Below are positions 33,201 through 42,470 of a stretch of 64,000 bases of DNA, piece after piece. The notes below the pieces were generated by a model, which saw only the letters and a program-made list of their open reading frames with translations, did not search any database and had not been told where the DNA came from. Each line of letters opens with the position of its first letter. The first letter of the stretch is position 1. Location: positions 4,402,001-4,466,000 of the forward strand of contig NC_069091.1 in assembly GCF_947172395.1 (NCBI RefSeq), read 5' to 3'. The DNA is from Bicyclus anynana (Eukaryota > Arthropoda > Insecta > Lepidoptera > Nymphalidae). The position numbers were made by a program, and so were the translations under genes.

Positions 33201-33325
33201 TTCATAAACATGGATGAATATTTAAACCTCAATTTTCTTCTAAGTAAAGTAGACCTTAAAAACTACAATTTACACACTTTATTACGAAGAAATTTGAGGT
33301 TTAAATCCTGATCTGTGTTTATAAA
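33201..33325. mobile_element. MITE family N, copy 1
   Basis: The left end 'ttcataaacatggatgaata' followed by 'tttaaacctcaattttctt' is inverted at the right as 'aagaaatttgaggtttaaat' and 'gatctgtgtttataaa'. 'aagtaaagtagacctt' lies in the interior. A second copy is at 35585-35715. A Helitron-like element abuts its right end. Confidence 0.75.
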
Positions 33326-33328
33326 ATA

Positions 33329-33498
33329 CTAGCAGACGCCCCACGGTTTCACCAGCGTAATTCCCTTACCGGTCAAAATGCGGAAATAAAAATAACGTGG
33401 TTTTCTAGTGGTGAAAGAATCTTCAAAATCGATTAAGTGAATTCAGAGATCACCCCCTACAACACCACATACTTTACCTCTTTATAATATTAGTTAAC
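33329..33498 (-). mobile_element. Helitron-like element, minus orientation
   Basis: CTAG lies at 33329-33332 (an end that is palindromic on both strands), next to 'cagacgccccacggtttcac', the complement of a GTGAAACCGTGGGGCGTCTG 3' region. The opposite end 'tttataatattagttaac' is the complement of the typical 'ctaatattataaag' start. The interior matches Helitron text such as 'gaaagaatcttcaaaatcga'. Confidence 0.7.
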
Positions 33499-33499
33499 G

Positions 33500-34440
33500 C
33501 TAGAGCATAGCACTGGAATTGCAACTGGGAAGTTCAAAGAAGCCAACCTGTGGTGCAAGAACCGTTGTCGTTTCTTGGCCCGCCGTTTTGCTGGTATCCA
33601 CGATCGCTAGTCGCAACAGCGATTGGGTGCATGTCGCCCTCCTTGGCGCACCCCGGCCACTGATTCTCCCATCAGTCACTGGGCTATGTGTTCCCGACAA
33701 TTCGACACTGGGCGACACAACCGAACCACTCAGCCGAGACCGTAACGCACTCACAAGCAATTGTTACCGTTCCCTATACCGTATACAGATTGATTGACAC
33801 CGGTTTCCTCGGGTGACAGTATACAAACTTCCAATGTTTGGGAAACAATACCCTCAGTGAGGTTTTATTGTATCCGATTTAAAACGGAAAGCAATTTTTA
33901 TTTATACTTCTTCGACATACACAGCACTTATATTATCACTGTCAATATTGTAAGGATATACAAACAAAATCACAGATAATTCGTATCCTGTACAGTTCGA
34001 TATTTTGCGGCAGCGAATAAAGCGCGTTTATTTCACACAACCGTCGTCAACGCTCAAACACCTCTAACGTACTGACCGAAGGCAGCTGTGCGAGACAGAC
34101 AAAAAGAGAAAGAGCTATATTCTGACGTATACAAGGCTTGTGAGCATTAACTTCGCCACTCGACGCAACCGGAAATATAACTTGAAGCTTAGTAAATAAG
34201 GCACGTTTTAGCTTTGTTGATATTCCTACAACAGCACAGCTGAGTCAGTTTCCTCGAACATAGCGTGTGGAAATTCGAGATGTTTTGAAAGGTAGCCATT
34301 GAGTGCGAGAGAGATAACTGCAATGTGCGAATGCAGCCGACTCGTACCGCGATCGGAAGCCGAACGCCAAGGCCGGGTAACGTCACGTTTTGCAAAGACT
34401 AGACAAGCCCTTATGTGCTATGTTACTGTACATAGGACCG
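33500..34440. promoter_or_regulatory. GC-richer, promoter-like stretch (speculative)
   Basis: 33520-33780 is GC-richer than its surroundings and is open in both strands (92 codons plus, 86 codons minus), which argues for composition rather than coding. 34090-34340 contains GA-rich runs ('cagacaaaaagagaaagagc', 'gagtgcgagagagataac') like GAGA-factor sites, and 34350-34385 is CpG-rich ('accgcgatcggaagccgaac'). Such a mix is typical of insect promoter or 5' exon regions, but no transcript, exon or core promoter can be shown here. Confidence 0.25.
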
Positions 34441-34560
34441 TGCGATCTGTGTAGAAGTTTATTGCCCTTTTCAAAATATACTACAGTATATAGACCAGGC
34501 GTTGTGAGATTTTAAAGGAACTTGTAAACTTGGAAAATTAAGAACTTTCCATAAAAAATT

Positions 34561-34587
34561 AATAAATAGAGGTTAACTCTATTTATT
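34561..34587. repeat. 11-bp perfect hairpin
   Basis: aataaatagag pairs with ctctatttatt around the loop gttaa. AT-rich and short. Confidence 0.6.
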
Positions 34588-34727
34588 TCTATTAATTTTA
34601 TAATAACTTTCACCCCCTTCTATTTTGTTTTTCGCGTCATGAAGTATCCATTATAAATCTTCTTAGAAATATTTGCTGAAAAAGTATTTGAACAGATCCA
34701 GTATTTTCGGATACGTTTTTTAAAAAT

Positions 34728-34927
34728 AATCATCATCATATCAGTCAATGGACGTCCACTGCAGGACATAGGCCTTTTGTAGGGACTTCCAAACATCACG
34801 AAACCGAGCCGCCTGCATCCAGCGAATTCCTGCGACTCGCTTGATGTCGTCAGTCAGATGTTGTAGTGCGGGGTCGCCATTCCAACATCTTGGGACGCCA
34901 ACGTCCACCGGCTCTTCGAACTTATGC
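34728..34927 (-). mobile_element. 3' tail of family R LINE, internally deleted
   Basis: On the minus strand the frame reads VGVPRCWNGDPALQHL in the wrong phase, then DDIKRVAGIRWMQAARFRDV and YVLQWTSID in phase, then stop and an (ATG)n-type tail (atcatcatcat at 34728). About 35 bp encoding the GKRSVGRPPTRW motif are missing compared with 44997-45278. Confidence 0.8.
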
Positions 34928-35584
34928 AATGTCGGTGACTTTGTGAAACAAATTTTATAATGTCACGGTGAAAAATTAGACATTAAAAAAACAAGCAATA
35001 AAACTATTACAAAACATTTGTTCATTCCAAATACTCAATATCAAAGGGGCAACATGCAGAATCGTAATCTGGATGTTTTTCCGAGTTAAAAACTGTACAC
35101 AGAATGCGGTCCTCGGATTATGCACACTCAATACATCACAGAGCCTGGTCTAATACTCTTTTATTGAATGAATGGAGTTTGTGTAGCAATGTTCTTTTGT
35201 ACCCCGTTTATCAGATTTTCTCAGCATGATTAGTTAAATTCATTATAAGTGAAAAGTTGTTCACATACATGTGGCATTGTGGAAGCAAATGAATTTACCC
35301 GTATTTCCATACAAACTTCAAGGATACTTCGTTTACCTAAGTCGCGTATGTTAAATCGGTAATTAAGTACCTATGTAGTTAATATGTCATCAGTTATCAC
35401 TAAACTATTCATTTCCTTAACCTTACTTATTTGAAGGCGTCAAATAACAAAACTAAAATATATGTATTTTGTTGTTTACACTATAAATAATGTAATATTA
35501 TAAGCGGACAAATTAAAACGAGTATAAAATCTATTAATAACGGTATTTATCTCTTTATCTATGTTATACATTCATTCCTCCGTA
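34928..35584. other. No recognised feature
   Basis: No frame, repeat or hairpin identified. Confidence 0.5.
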
Positions 35585-35715
35585 TTCCTAAACATGGATT
35601 AAGATTTAAACCTCTTTTTCCTGCAAAGCAAAGTAGACCTTAGCCTCTACTCTTTTAAGGTCACTTTACTTTGGAGAAATTTGAGGTTCAATTCCTAGTC
35701 CATCATGTTTATTAA
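35585..35715. mobile_element. MITE family N, copy 2
   Basis: 'ttcctaaacatggattaaga' and 'tttaaacctctttttcct' at the left are inverted at the right as 'agaaatttgaggttcaattc' and 'catgtttattaa'. It shares 'aaagtagaccttag' with copy 1, and here the interior itself is nearly palindromic (agtagacctta / aaggtcactt). Confidence 0.75.
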
Positions 35716-36482
35716 TAAGGCTTAATTAGGCTAATAAGGTTCTTTCTTATAGATGCCGTTATAAAAATTCTTCTAAAATTGACAAATAATATTTTCCCTC
35801 AATAGCAGAAATCGATGCCAGTGCATCAATTTTGCAAATTCTTTACAAAATCTTGATAAAAACAATGTATGACAGTTATCAATTTCTGTACAGTTGTTTC
35901 TATCTTACAGTACACGTATGAGAAGTTTTATCATCTGGTAAGATCGAGTACAAGTGCGAACCTGTCACAGATAAAACTTACGAGTAAGGTGTTGCGTTGT
36001 TCAAAATGTTTATTTCTAGAATAAAATGTCCTTTTACAGATTATCATTTAACATTTAGCATATCAACCAGTTTTGCAAGTGATTATAGACTGAGAGCCTG
36101 CGATAGCCGGACTTTCCTCATTTTATGAAGGCTGAAAGTTTGTCATACTGTTCTCCTACTATTGATAAGTACGGTAGCCAAGAGGGTATGGACTTTAGAA
36201 CGTGCTGGCTTTGGTAACAGGTAGCAGCAGGAAGGTAACAGGTTTCAAGGCTCTAGATCCTCAATTGTCAAGTAAATCTGAATATTTTATGTGTTTTGTC
36301 GTCTGTTAGGTGTTATGTTATTGTTAGGCTATCAAGTATCGTATTTTCAAGCTGATCGTAGTAGACCTATAAGTCGGTAGCTGTGCTTAGTAGAGTTAGC
36401 TCTAAAGTTTCCATAATTTCTGTAAGATTTTTGAAATACTTCTCAATCTCTTCTCTTGTTTTGGGTCTATTCGACATAGTTT
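35716..36482. other. Mostly unassigned; decayed repeat near 36084-36190
   Basis: 'gaaggctgaaagtttgtcat' followed by 'actgttctcctacta' resembles a dispersed repeat I associate with Lepidoptera, and the 15-mer recurs at 16047. Ends cannot be defined. Confidence 0.35.
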
Positions 36483-36651
36483 AAAAACATTGTGAGGAAA
36501 CCTGCATACCTCAGAATTTTCTTAATTCTCTGTGTGTAAAGTCTGCCGATCTGCATTTGGCCAGTGTGGTGGATTAAGCTAAGCCCTTTCATTCTGTGAA
36601 GTGACTCGTGCTCAACAGTGAGGCCAATATGGGTTGTTAATGATGATGACA
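36483..36651 (+). mobile_element. SINE family B, 5'-truncated
   Basis: Starts at 'cattgtgaggaaacctgcat', continues 'ttttcttaattctctgtgtg' and 'agtctgccgatctgcatttg', and ends 'aatatgggttgttaatgatg' with a GAT tail. The tRNA head is missing. Confidence 0.85.
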
Positions 36652-37344
36652 TGGTTTTCAAGTCTTTCCTAGAGACTTTCGGTAATTTTACGATAAGACT
36701 AGCTCTAACGATCTGGCAAAGGAGAATTTTAAATTACTCGTACCTACTAATGACCTCAACGTTCAATACAAGTTTTGGGAGAAATTAACACTATGAAATC
36801 GACTTCATTTAGTAGTTTTTGATCTACAGATATCAAAGTCCCATTCCCAATTTTCTATTGCTTCTTTTTTGAAGTCCTTCTTCCATCATTATTGCTATTG
36901 TTTGTATTCGAAGACATATTTTATAAGTCTTTATGCATAGACCGATGCGGCTTCGGTGAAAGACTTATAGAACATGGTAGAAACATAGGCTGACAAACCG
37001 CCTTCCATTGATGAGGTATGTCTGGCTATTACAAGCTCAATGTGATTATCATAACTGGGTCGTACGCTGCATTGTTGACTTAGCTCGAATCTGGTGGACA
37101 ATTATTCATGTTTTCTCTCTCGGCATCCGCTGCTCAGTCGGGCGTGATTCTGATGATAATAACACGCGGTATCTATTTTGCCAAAATGGGTAGGTTTGTG
37201 TATTTTTTTCTTTTACATTTATTCTCGCATAATTAGAAAATTTGTCTTACTCATTTTACTGTAGAAATGTGTTTTATATCGTGTTAACAAAACAAAGAAG
37301 CACAAATTGTTGTGCAAGTTGTATGTTGTTGTAAGTTAATTTTC
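36652..37344. other. No recognised feature
   Basis: A 61-codon plus frame (37008-37193) has several Trp and Cys but no recognisable motif. Confidence 0.45.
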
Positions 37345-37470
37345 ACCAACCGACTTCAAAAAAACAGGAGCTTTTCAATTCGTTGCGAATTTGCTCTCGT
37401 AATGTTTGATACCTCATAACTTTATCATTTATTATTTTGATAAGATTATACTTCCAGATTAGTCCCAAAG
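37345..37470 (+). mobile_element. 'AACCGACTTC' repeat family, plus copy
   Basis: 'aaccgacttcaaaaaaacag' opens the copy and 'cctcataactttatcattta' parallels 'tttcataacttcgtcaattt' of the copy at 24517. The 3' end is uncertain. Confidence 0.6.
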
Positions 37471-37494
37471 ATTACTGTGACAATGTTCTAATTC

Positions 37495-37665
37495 CCCGCA
37501 CTAGAAAGCGCAGTGGATGGTCGACCCCTCACCAGGTGGATTGACGACATCAAGTCGATTCAGATTCAAGTTACAGGCGGCTCAGAATCGTGATGTTTGG
37601 AAGTCCCTACAAAAGGCCTATGTCCGGCAGTGTACGTCCATCGGCTGATATGATGATGATGATGA
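37495..37665 (+). mobile_element. 3' tail of family R LINE
   Basis: Plus-strand remnants: 'gatggtcgacccctcaccag' (G-RP-TRW region), 'attgacgacatcaagtcgat' (DDIK), 'gtttggaagtccctacaaaa' (VWKSLQK), 'gcctatgtccggcagtgtac', then stop and the (ATG)n tail at 37648-37663. It has frameshifts and substitutions. Confidence 0.8.
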
Positions 37666-38445
37666 ATCTTTTAAGTCCTAATAATTTAACACTAGACATA
37701 ATCAAGGCCTATTTATCAATTAGGATTCGAATACAAAGGTTGCGCCCTTCGACACGAGGCTTTTTATCTAGTCAGAAAAAACTAGAGGTCATAAAGTTAC
37801 GTTACTCACCGTTTAGATCGTAATCACAAAGGTAATTAAATAACATTAAGTAATATAAATGTTGAACCTTAAAATTAAATAAATAAGCAACTAATTAATT
37901 AAACAACTTGCGCAATACACAAATTCATAATACAAAATTATTTAAATCCGAAATCGGAATAATAATTGCTTCATTAACATTGCGTTACTTAAGGTGAAAA
38001 CATTTAATGTGATACATATTACTTCACTTACTCTTACGAGTACGATACTTACGCGATAAAGAAAGTTGTCCAAGTGCTTGGAAAGTCGCGGTTGAGTCGT
38101 TAGAATTCTGGACATTGAGACAGTTTGTAAGAAGCATTTCATATAAGCTGAGATGGTACTGTTGGATTGATTTGCATGCGAGACTAGGTGTACGAGGTAT
38201 TGCCAGAGTCTGTAGGCAAATAAAAATAAGAAAACCACTTACAAACATAGTTATGTAAAACATCATAAAATAATTCTTGTATTACTTGTTCTAAATCTAA
38301 GCGATGTCACGAAATTTACGTTTTTTCTTTTTCTGGGATGGACATAATATCCACTGAACAACTTACCCAAGTGGTATCGCAGTCCGATGAATGGTTTCAG
38401 AACGCATACAAGACAAACATTAATTTTACTGACTCGTCTTTAGTC
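37666..38445. other. No recognised feature
   Basis: Two minus frames (37942-38238 and 38024-38266) overlap in different phases; they are hydrophobic because of AT-rich composition and are taken as chance. Confidence 0.45.
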
Positions 38446-38520
38446 ATCATCATCATCATCATCATATCAGCGTCTACAAGGACATATGTCTTTAATAGGG
38501 ACTTCCAAACATCACGTGCT
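38446..38520 (-). mobile_element. 3' tail of family R LINE, very short
   Basis: Only the (ATC)n complement of the tail, 'atatcagcgtctacaaggac' and 'agggacttccaaacatcacg' remain. Confidence 0.7.
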
Positions 38521-39189
38521 TTCTAGTGGTAGGTCTCTAGTAGTAGTATCAAATAAGTAAAATAACATTTATTATTACGTTCAAAAAATTTAAATAAATA
38601 AAATTGTATGTACCTAATTTAAATCACCTAAAGATAAAGATATTTAAGACGATTTTCCATGTACTTAAGTATGTTTTCAAAACGGAAGCAGTTCTGAATA
38701 AAGTCGTAATGGTTTTTATGTATTTACCTCCTATTTAGTTTAAATTATATAGGTACAAAAGCTAAGGTTTTAATTTGGTACATGCGTACCTTCTAATGTT
38801 CACCGCTCCATAAACTTCCATGCATCAGTTCCTAAGGCCAACATAGTTTGCGTCTTCACGATTACTACCCGATAAACATCATGCAATTGATATTAAACGG
38901 ATCCGATTGCTTAACCTGCTCTCCGAGGATTGTGGGAAAGGTAATGTCTCAGTTTACCTCCAAAATCAGGCAACCCTTCCGGTTACCAAGTATAGTCAGC
39001 ATTATTTCATCGACATTGCATTTGATATGCTGTCGCAACTAGGCCCAACTGTTCAAATGAAGCCAAATAATAGTTTATGTAAATATTTTGAATAATTTAA
39101 TATGCAATAAGCATTGACCTCTTATAATAAAAGGACGCACAATCATGTAAGAAATTTTACTTACAAACTGGCCAATTTTACTTTGACAG
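38521..39189. other. No recognised feature
   Basis: Two overlapping plus frames (38848-39042 and 38907-39095) of about 63 codons have no known motif. Confidence 0.4.
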
Positions 39190-39367
39190 TTATAGACGTA
39201 ACGCCAAGCGATTTAGCGTTCCGGTACGATGTCGTGTAGAAACCAAAAGGAGTGTGGATTTTCATCCTGCTCCTAACAAGTTAGCCCGCTTCCATCTTAG
39301 ACTGGATCATCACTTATCATCAGGTAAGATTGTAGTCAAGAGCTAGCTTGTCAAGGATAAAAAAAAA
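39190..39367 (+). mobile_element. SINE family A, headless copy
   Basis: From 'cgtaacgccaagcgatttag' through 'gatgtcgtgtagaaaccaaa', 'cctgctcctaacaagttagc' and 'catcaggtaagattgtagtc' to an A-rich tail at 39359-39367. Confidence 0.85.
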
Positions 39368-39451
39368 TATATTGGTAAAGAAAATTTTTTAAAGAAAATT
39401 TTACATAAAGCCTTAATATAGTCCAATATTCAATAAAATCCTAAATTAAGA

Positions 39452-39540
39452 GCAAATTCAACCTTAAGGATTGAGTTTAAGGTTGAATTTGCCAATGCGA
39501 CTACTTGAATTGAGTGCCAAGAAGTTGTGTTTGGCACTCA
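39452..39540. repeat. Two adjacent perfect hairpins
   Basis: Hairpin 1: GCAAATTCAACCTTAA (39452-39467) and its exact inverse at 39477-39492, loop of 9. Hairpin 2: TGAGTGCCAA (39511-39520) and TTGGCACTCA (39531-39540), loop of 10. They are separated by 18 bp. Confidence 0.8.
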
Positions 39541-39774
39541 TTGAGTGGGGACGTTTTTTGGTCGCTGATTGTGCATCCACTTTTTAATAAGAGATCGATG
39601 GCAATAAGACGTAATTTTAGAAGTGGGTTTATGTACCCATATATGTAAGTAGTTAACTATTATAATAAAAATATTTATTATAATGATAAACACATTAATT
39701 AGATTTAAAAAAGCTTCGTTTTATCTAATGCTTGAAGTTATTTACACGATACTGAAACACAATCAAACTTTTTA

Positions 39775-39919
39775 AAATGTTTGTCTGTCAGTGTGTTTAC
39801 CCTGGCTAATCTCTGGAATGGCAGAACCGACTTTAATGGGACTTTCTCTGGAAGATAGAGGGATTTATTGAGCAACATATAGGCAACTTTTTATCCCGGA
39901 AAAATCCATGATTACAATC
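39775..39919 (+). mobile_element. Helitron-like fragment interrupted by a MITE
   Basis: 'gtttgtctgtcagtgtgttt', 'ggctaatctctggaatggca', 'gggactttctctggaagata' and 'caactttttatcccggaaaa' match the family seen at 1365 and 40896. The sequence is broken at 39920 by the Harbinger-type MITE, and the 3' CTAG end is not found beyond it. Confidence 0.55.
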
Positions 39920-40065
39920 TTACAGCCAGTTTCTTCATGTAAAGCTAAAGTAACAGTAAAAGTAGTAAGTAGTAAATAAGACTTTATTGTTCAGTGAATA
40001 AGACCGTCACTTTTGATTTATGACGTTACTTTGACTGTTACTTGCGATGAAGAAACTGGCCGTTA
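39920..40065 (+). mobile_element. Harbinger-type MITE, 140 bp, TTA target-site duplication, copy 1
   Basis: The element 39923-40062 lies between TTA (39920-39922) and TTA (40063-40065). Terminal inverted repeats are CAGCCAGTTTCTTCAT and ATGAAGAAACTGGCCG. Interior 'aagtagtaagtagtaaataa' and 'agaccgtcacttttgattta'. A 3-bp TTA duplication is typical of PIF/Harbinger. The reverse complement of the copy at 62919-63058 is the same length and differs at about 4 of 140 positions. Confidence 0.85.
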
Positions 40066-40101
40066 ATGTTGCTTTTTAGTGACTAAAACAATTCTATCTA
40101 C

Positions 40102-40205
40102 GTACAGTTCGTGCTGATTAACTTGACACCTGGATCGAGAGATGTTTGTACTGTGTGTTTGCTTGTGTTTAGTAGCCAGATGTCAAGTTAATGCGGACGA
40201 GTTAT
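40102..40205. mobile_element. Small MITE with about 35-bp inverted ends
   Basis: 'gattaacttgacacctgg' (about 40115-40133) is inverted as 'ccagatgtcaagttaat' (40175-40191), and the outer parts 'gtacagttcgtgctg' and 'cggacgagttatac' also pair imperfectly. The spacer is about 40 bp ('ctgtgtgtttgcttgtgttt'). Confidence 0.7.
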
Positions 40206-40521
40206 ACATATAGCCAGAATATAGCTCACTACGAACAGACGTTTCATAAATCGATAAGTCAAGACTTTTAATTGAATTACCTACCAGTCGGATAAAGAAT
40301 GACGCATTCGCTAATATTTAATTTTAATCTTCAGTTATTTTATGAGCGCACTTTTCACTCTGCTTTCAATCTACATTTATGAAAGTCATGAATCACTAAC
40401 TCAGTGTAACTCTATCTTACGAGTACCTACTACACGATTGAATGACGCATGAAACCATAAAAAGGATCAAGTACAAGGGTTGCAACTTGGGTTATTTTAT
40501 CAATATACAATTTTATTTATA

Positions 40522-40895
40522 TACAGGGTGCTCGGCAGTATTTCCCATAACTTCAATGTGTTAACGAGACCACTTATAGGAACTGAACTGCATAACTAAT
40601 ATTTTATTCACTACAAAAAAAATATGTTTTCATACAAAGTAATTCAAATAATACCGACTATCCATTAACACACGCCTTTAGGTAACAAAGCGACAACATT
40701 GCATTTTAAAATATAAACACGTCATTATTATAAGGATGCGTTTATTGGGACACATTTTATGATCTATTTACAAAAGAAATATTAATTACTCCGAAAATAT
40801 TCATTTTAGAACACATGCTCCTTGAACATTTTGAATTAATTTTTGTTAAAGATTATAACCCTAGAGTTATGGGAAATACTCCCGAGCATCCTGTA
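40522..40895. mobile_element. mariner-type MITE, 370 bp, TA-flanked, copy 1
   Basis: The element 40524-40893 starts CAGGGTGCTCGGCAGTATTT and ends AAATACTCCCGAGCATCCTG, flanked by TA on both sides (40522-40523 and 40894-40895). About 28 bp of terminal inverted repeat are visible. A TA duplication with CAGG ends fits a Tc1/mariner-derived element. No transposase. Homologous to 47212-47628. Confidence 0.8.
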
Positions 40896-41116
40896 TATAA
40901 ATAAAATTAAAGTGTCTGTCTATGATTTCAGTTGTCCGTGTGTTTGTCCGGGCTAATCTCTGACTGAGCCGATTTCAATGGGAGTTTTACTAAAAAATAA
41001 AAGATATTATTTTGAAACGCATGGGACACTTTCTAATTTAGAAAAAAAGCCATATTTACCACGGGAATTGTGAAAAAAAAGAACTTCAAGCGGACGAAGT
41101 CGCGGGGCGTTTGCTA
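40896..41116 (+). mobile_element. Helitron-like element with GCGGACG/CGTCCGC-type 3' end
   Basis: It begins directly after the mariner-type MITE ('taaataaaattaaagtgtct'), contains 'cgggctaatctctgactgag' and 'atgggagttttac', and ends 'gcggacgaagtcgcggggcg' followed by tttgCTAG|T (CTAG at 41113-41116). Confidence 0.7.
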
Positions 41117-41183
41117 GTATAAAATAAAACATTGTATTTGTGTCAATTAATATCGATCTTTTTGTTGAATAAGCACCATAAAC

Positions 41184-41374
41184 GAAGGCCTCCACAGATC
41201 CGAATCGAATCCGCAAACGGATTTTAGTATTCTTTATGTAGAAAGTTATTACAAGTGCGTCCACTGATCCGCATCGTACGGATCGCATAGAACGCATTTA
41301 AACTACCGTAAAATTAAAAAAACCGTTTGACGTAATGCGTCCGACACGTACGATGCAGATCTGTGGACGCTCAC
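41184..41374. mobile_element. MITE, about 190 bp, with an internal third repeat of its end
   Basis: The left end 'gcctccacagatccgaatcg' is inverted at the right as 'gatgcagatctgtggacgct'. A related block 'gcgtccactgatccgcatcg' occurs in the middle (about 41256), so the end motif appears three times. Confidence 0.7.
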
Positions 41375-42061
41375 AATTATGAAAAAGTTCGAATGACTTG
41401 CCATTCCAACAGTACTATTTTTCTCTAGTTAGTAAGATTAATAGATACTTTATCAAGACTGATAAGATATTAAATTGTTTAAAACATTTAGATCATCGAT
41501 ACCTTTATCATAATCAATATTATTTTAGAAAACCAACCAACAACCACAAAGTACAAATATATTTAAAAAAAGATTTTAAAATTTTCACTACTGATTGTCT
41601 TCCTACAAGAACGTAAGTAATCTCATTAGAACGAAAAACAAAAATAAAGGATTCTTCAACCATACAAAAAATTTAACTTTCTTTATAGTGTCTTAGGAAG
41701 GAGTCGAGTCCAGTTTGTTAATATAATGTAAATGTCAACCAGTGCCGTTGAACCGGTTAGGATGAAAAGCATTTTTAATCACCTATCGGCAATGCCCCCG
41801 GTGTTATTTTAAAAGCGGGGAAATATTTTTGATCACGGCACGATATCTATTTAGAGAGAACATTTGCATCCTACGGCTATGCCTGTTAAATAAAAATTAC
41901 GATTTAAATTAGTTTTAAATTACAGCGACTTGTATGTGGCTTTTGCTAATACATAAATGTTTTTGATCGATATGCATGAGAAAGTCAACCAGCGCCTTAA
42001 ATGTGTGTGTGGTTTTTTTATACAAGATAGTGTAGATATTTCTCGCGTTTGACTATCGATC
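41375..42061. other. No recognised feature
   Basis: A 72-codon Lys/Tyr-rich plus frame (41398-41616) is consistent with AT-rich chance. 'tcaaccagtgccgttgaac' near 41735 and 'tcaaccagcgccttaaatg' near 41983 are a loose repeat. Confidence 0.45.
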
Positions 42062-42345
42062 GATCACTCCTGATGATAAGTGTAGCTATATAGTCTAAGA
42101 TGGGACACGCTTGTCTAGAAGATGCGTATTCCCTCATGTTTTAAAGATACCCAAGTAATAAGAATCAGGAAACATAGCCATAGGAAGGATATTCCAAACC
42201 GTAGTCGTGCGTAAAAGAAATTAAAACGCAAACGAGTCCAAAGGACATCCACATCGTAGGGATGTAAACCCACAAGGTATCTTGCGGTGCGATCGAAGAA
42301 AGGAAACGGTGGTATGACGGTGGTGCAAATAGAAAGACAGAAACA
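42062..42345 (-). mobile_element. Interspersed repeat fragment, probably from a non-LTR element
   Basis: The plus strand shows 'tagtctaagatgggacacgc', 'ttgtctagaagatgcgtatt', 'aggatattccaaaccgtagt' and 'catcgtagggatgtaaaccc', an order I associate with a widespread lepidopteran repeat. A minus-strand frame (42115-42360, 81 codons) reads through it (for example TARYLVGLHPYDVDVLWTRL), but its protein status is uncertain. It runs directly into the retroelement tail at 42327. Confidence 0.5.
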
Positions 42346-42470
42346 AGAAAGAAAAATCATTTATATAAAAATTGTGCCATACACTACAATGCCAAAGTAA
42401 GCACTATTGTAGTGTCTGATGCTTCAACCATCTGAACAATTGAAGATCAAATGTGAACGCAACTTTAAAA
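42327..42470 (-). mobile_element. Retroelement 3' end with (TTTC)n-like tail, copy 2
   Basis: The plus strand 'agaaacaagaaagaaaaatc' is the decayed tail; 'aaattgtgccatacactaca', 'atgccaaagtaagcactatt' and 'gtctgatgcttcaaccatct' match 18738-18980. Minus orientation. Confidence 0.55.

Noticed and set aside
33500..33797. Overlapping 86-codon minus and 92-codon plus frames
   Set aside because: Both strands are open because of GC-richer composition; no homology or signal supports either.
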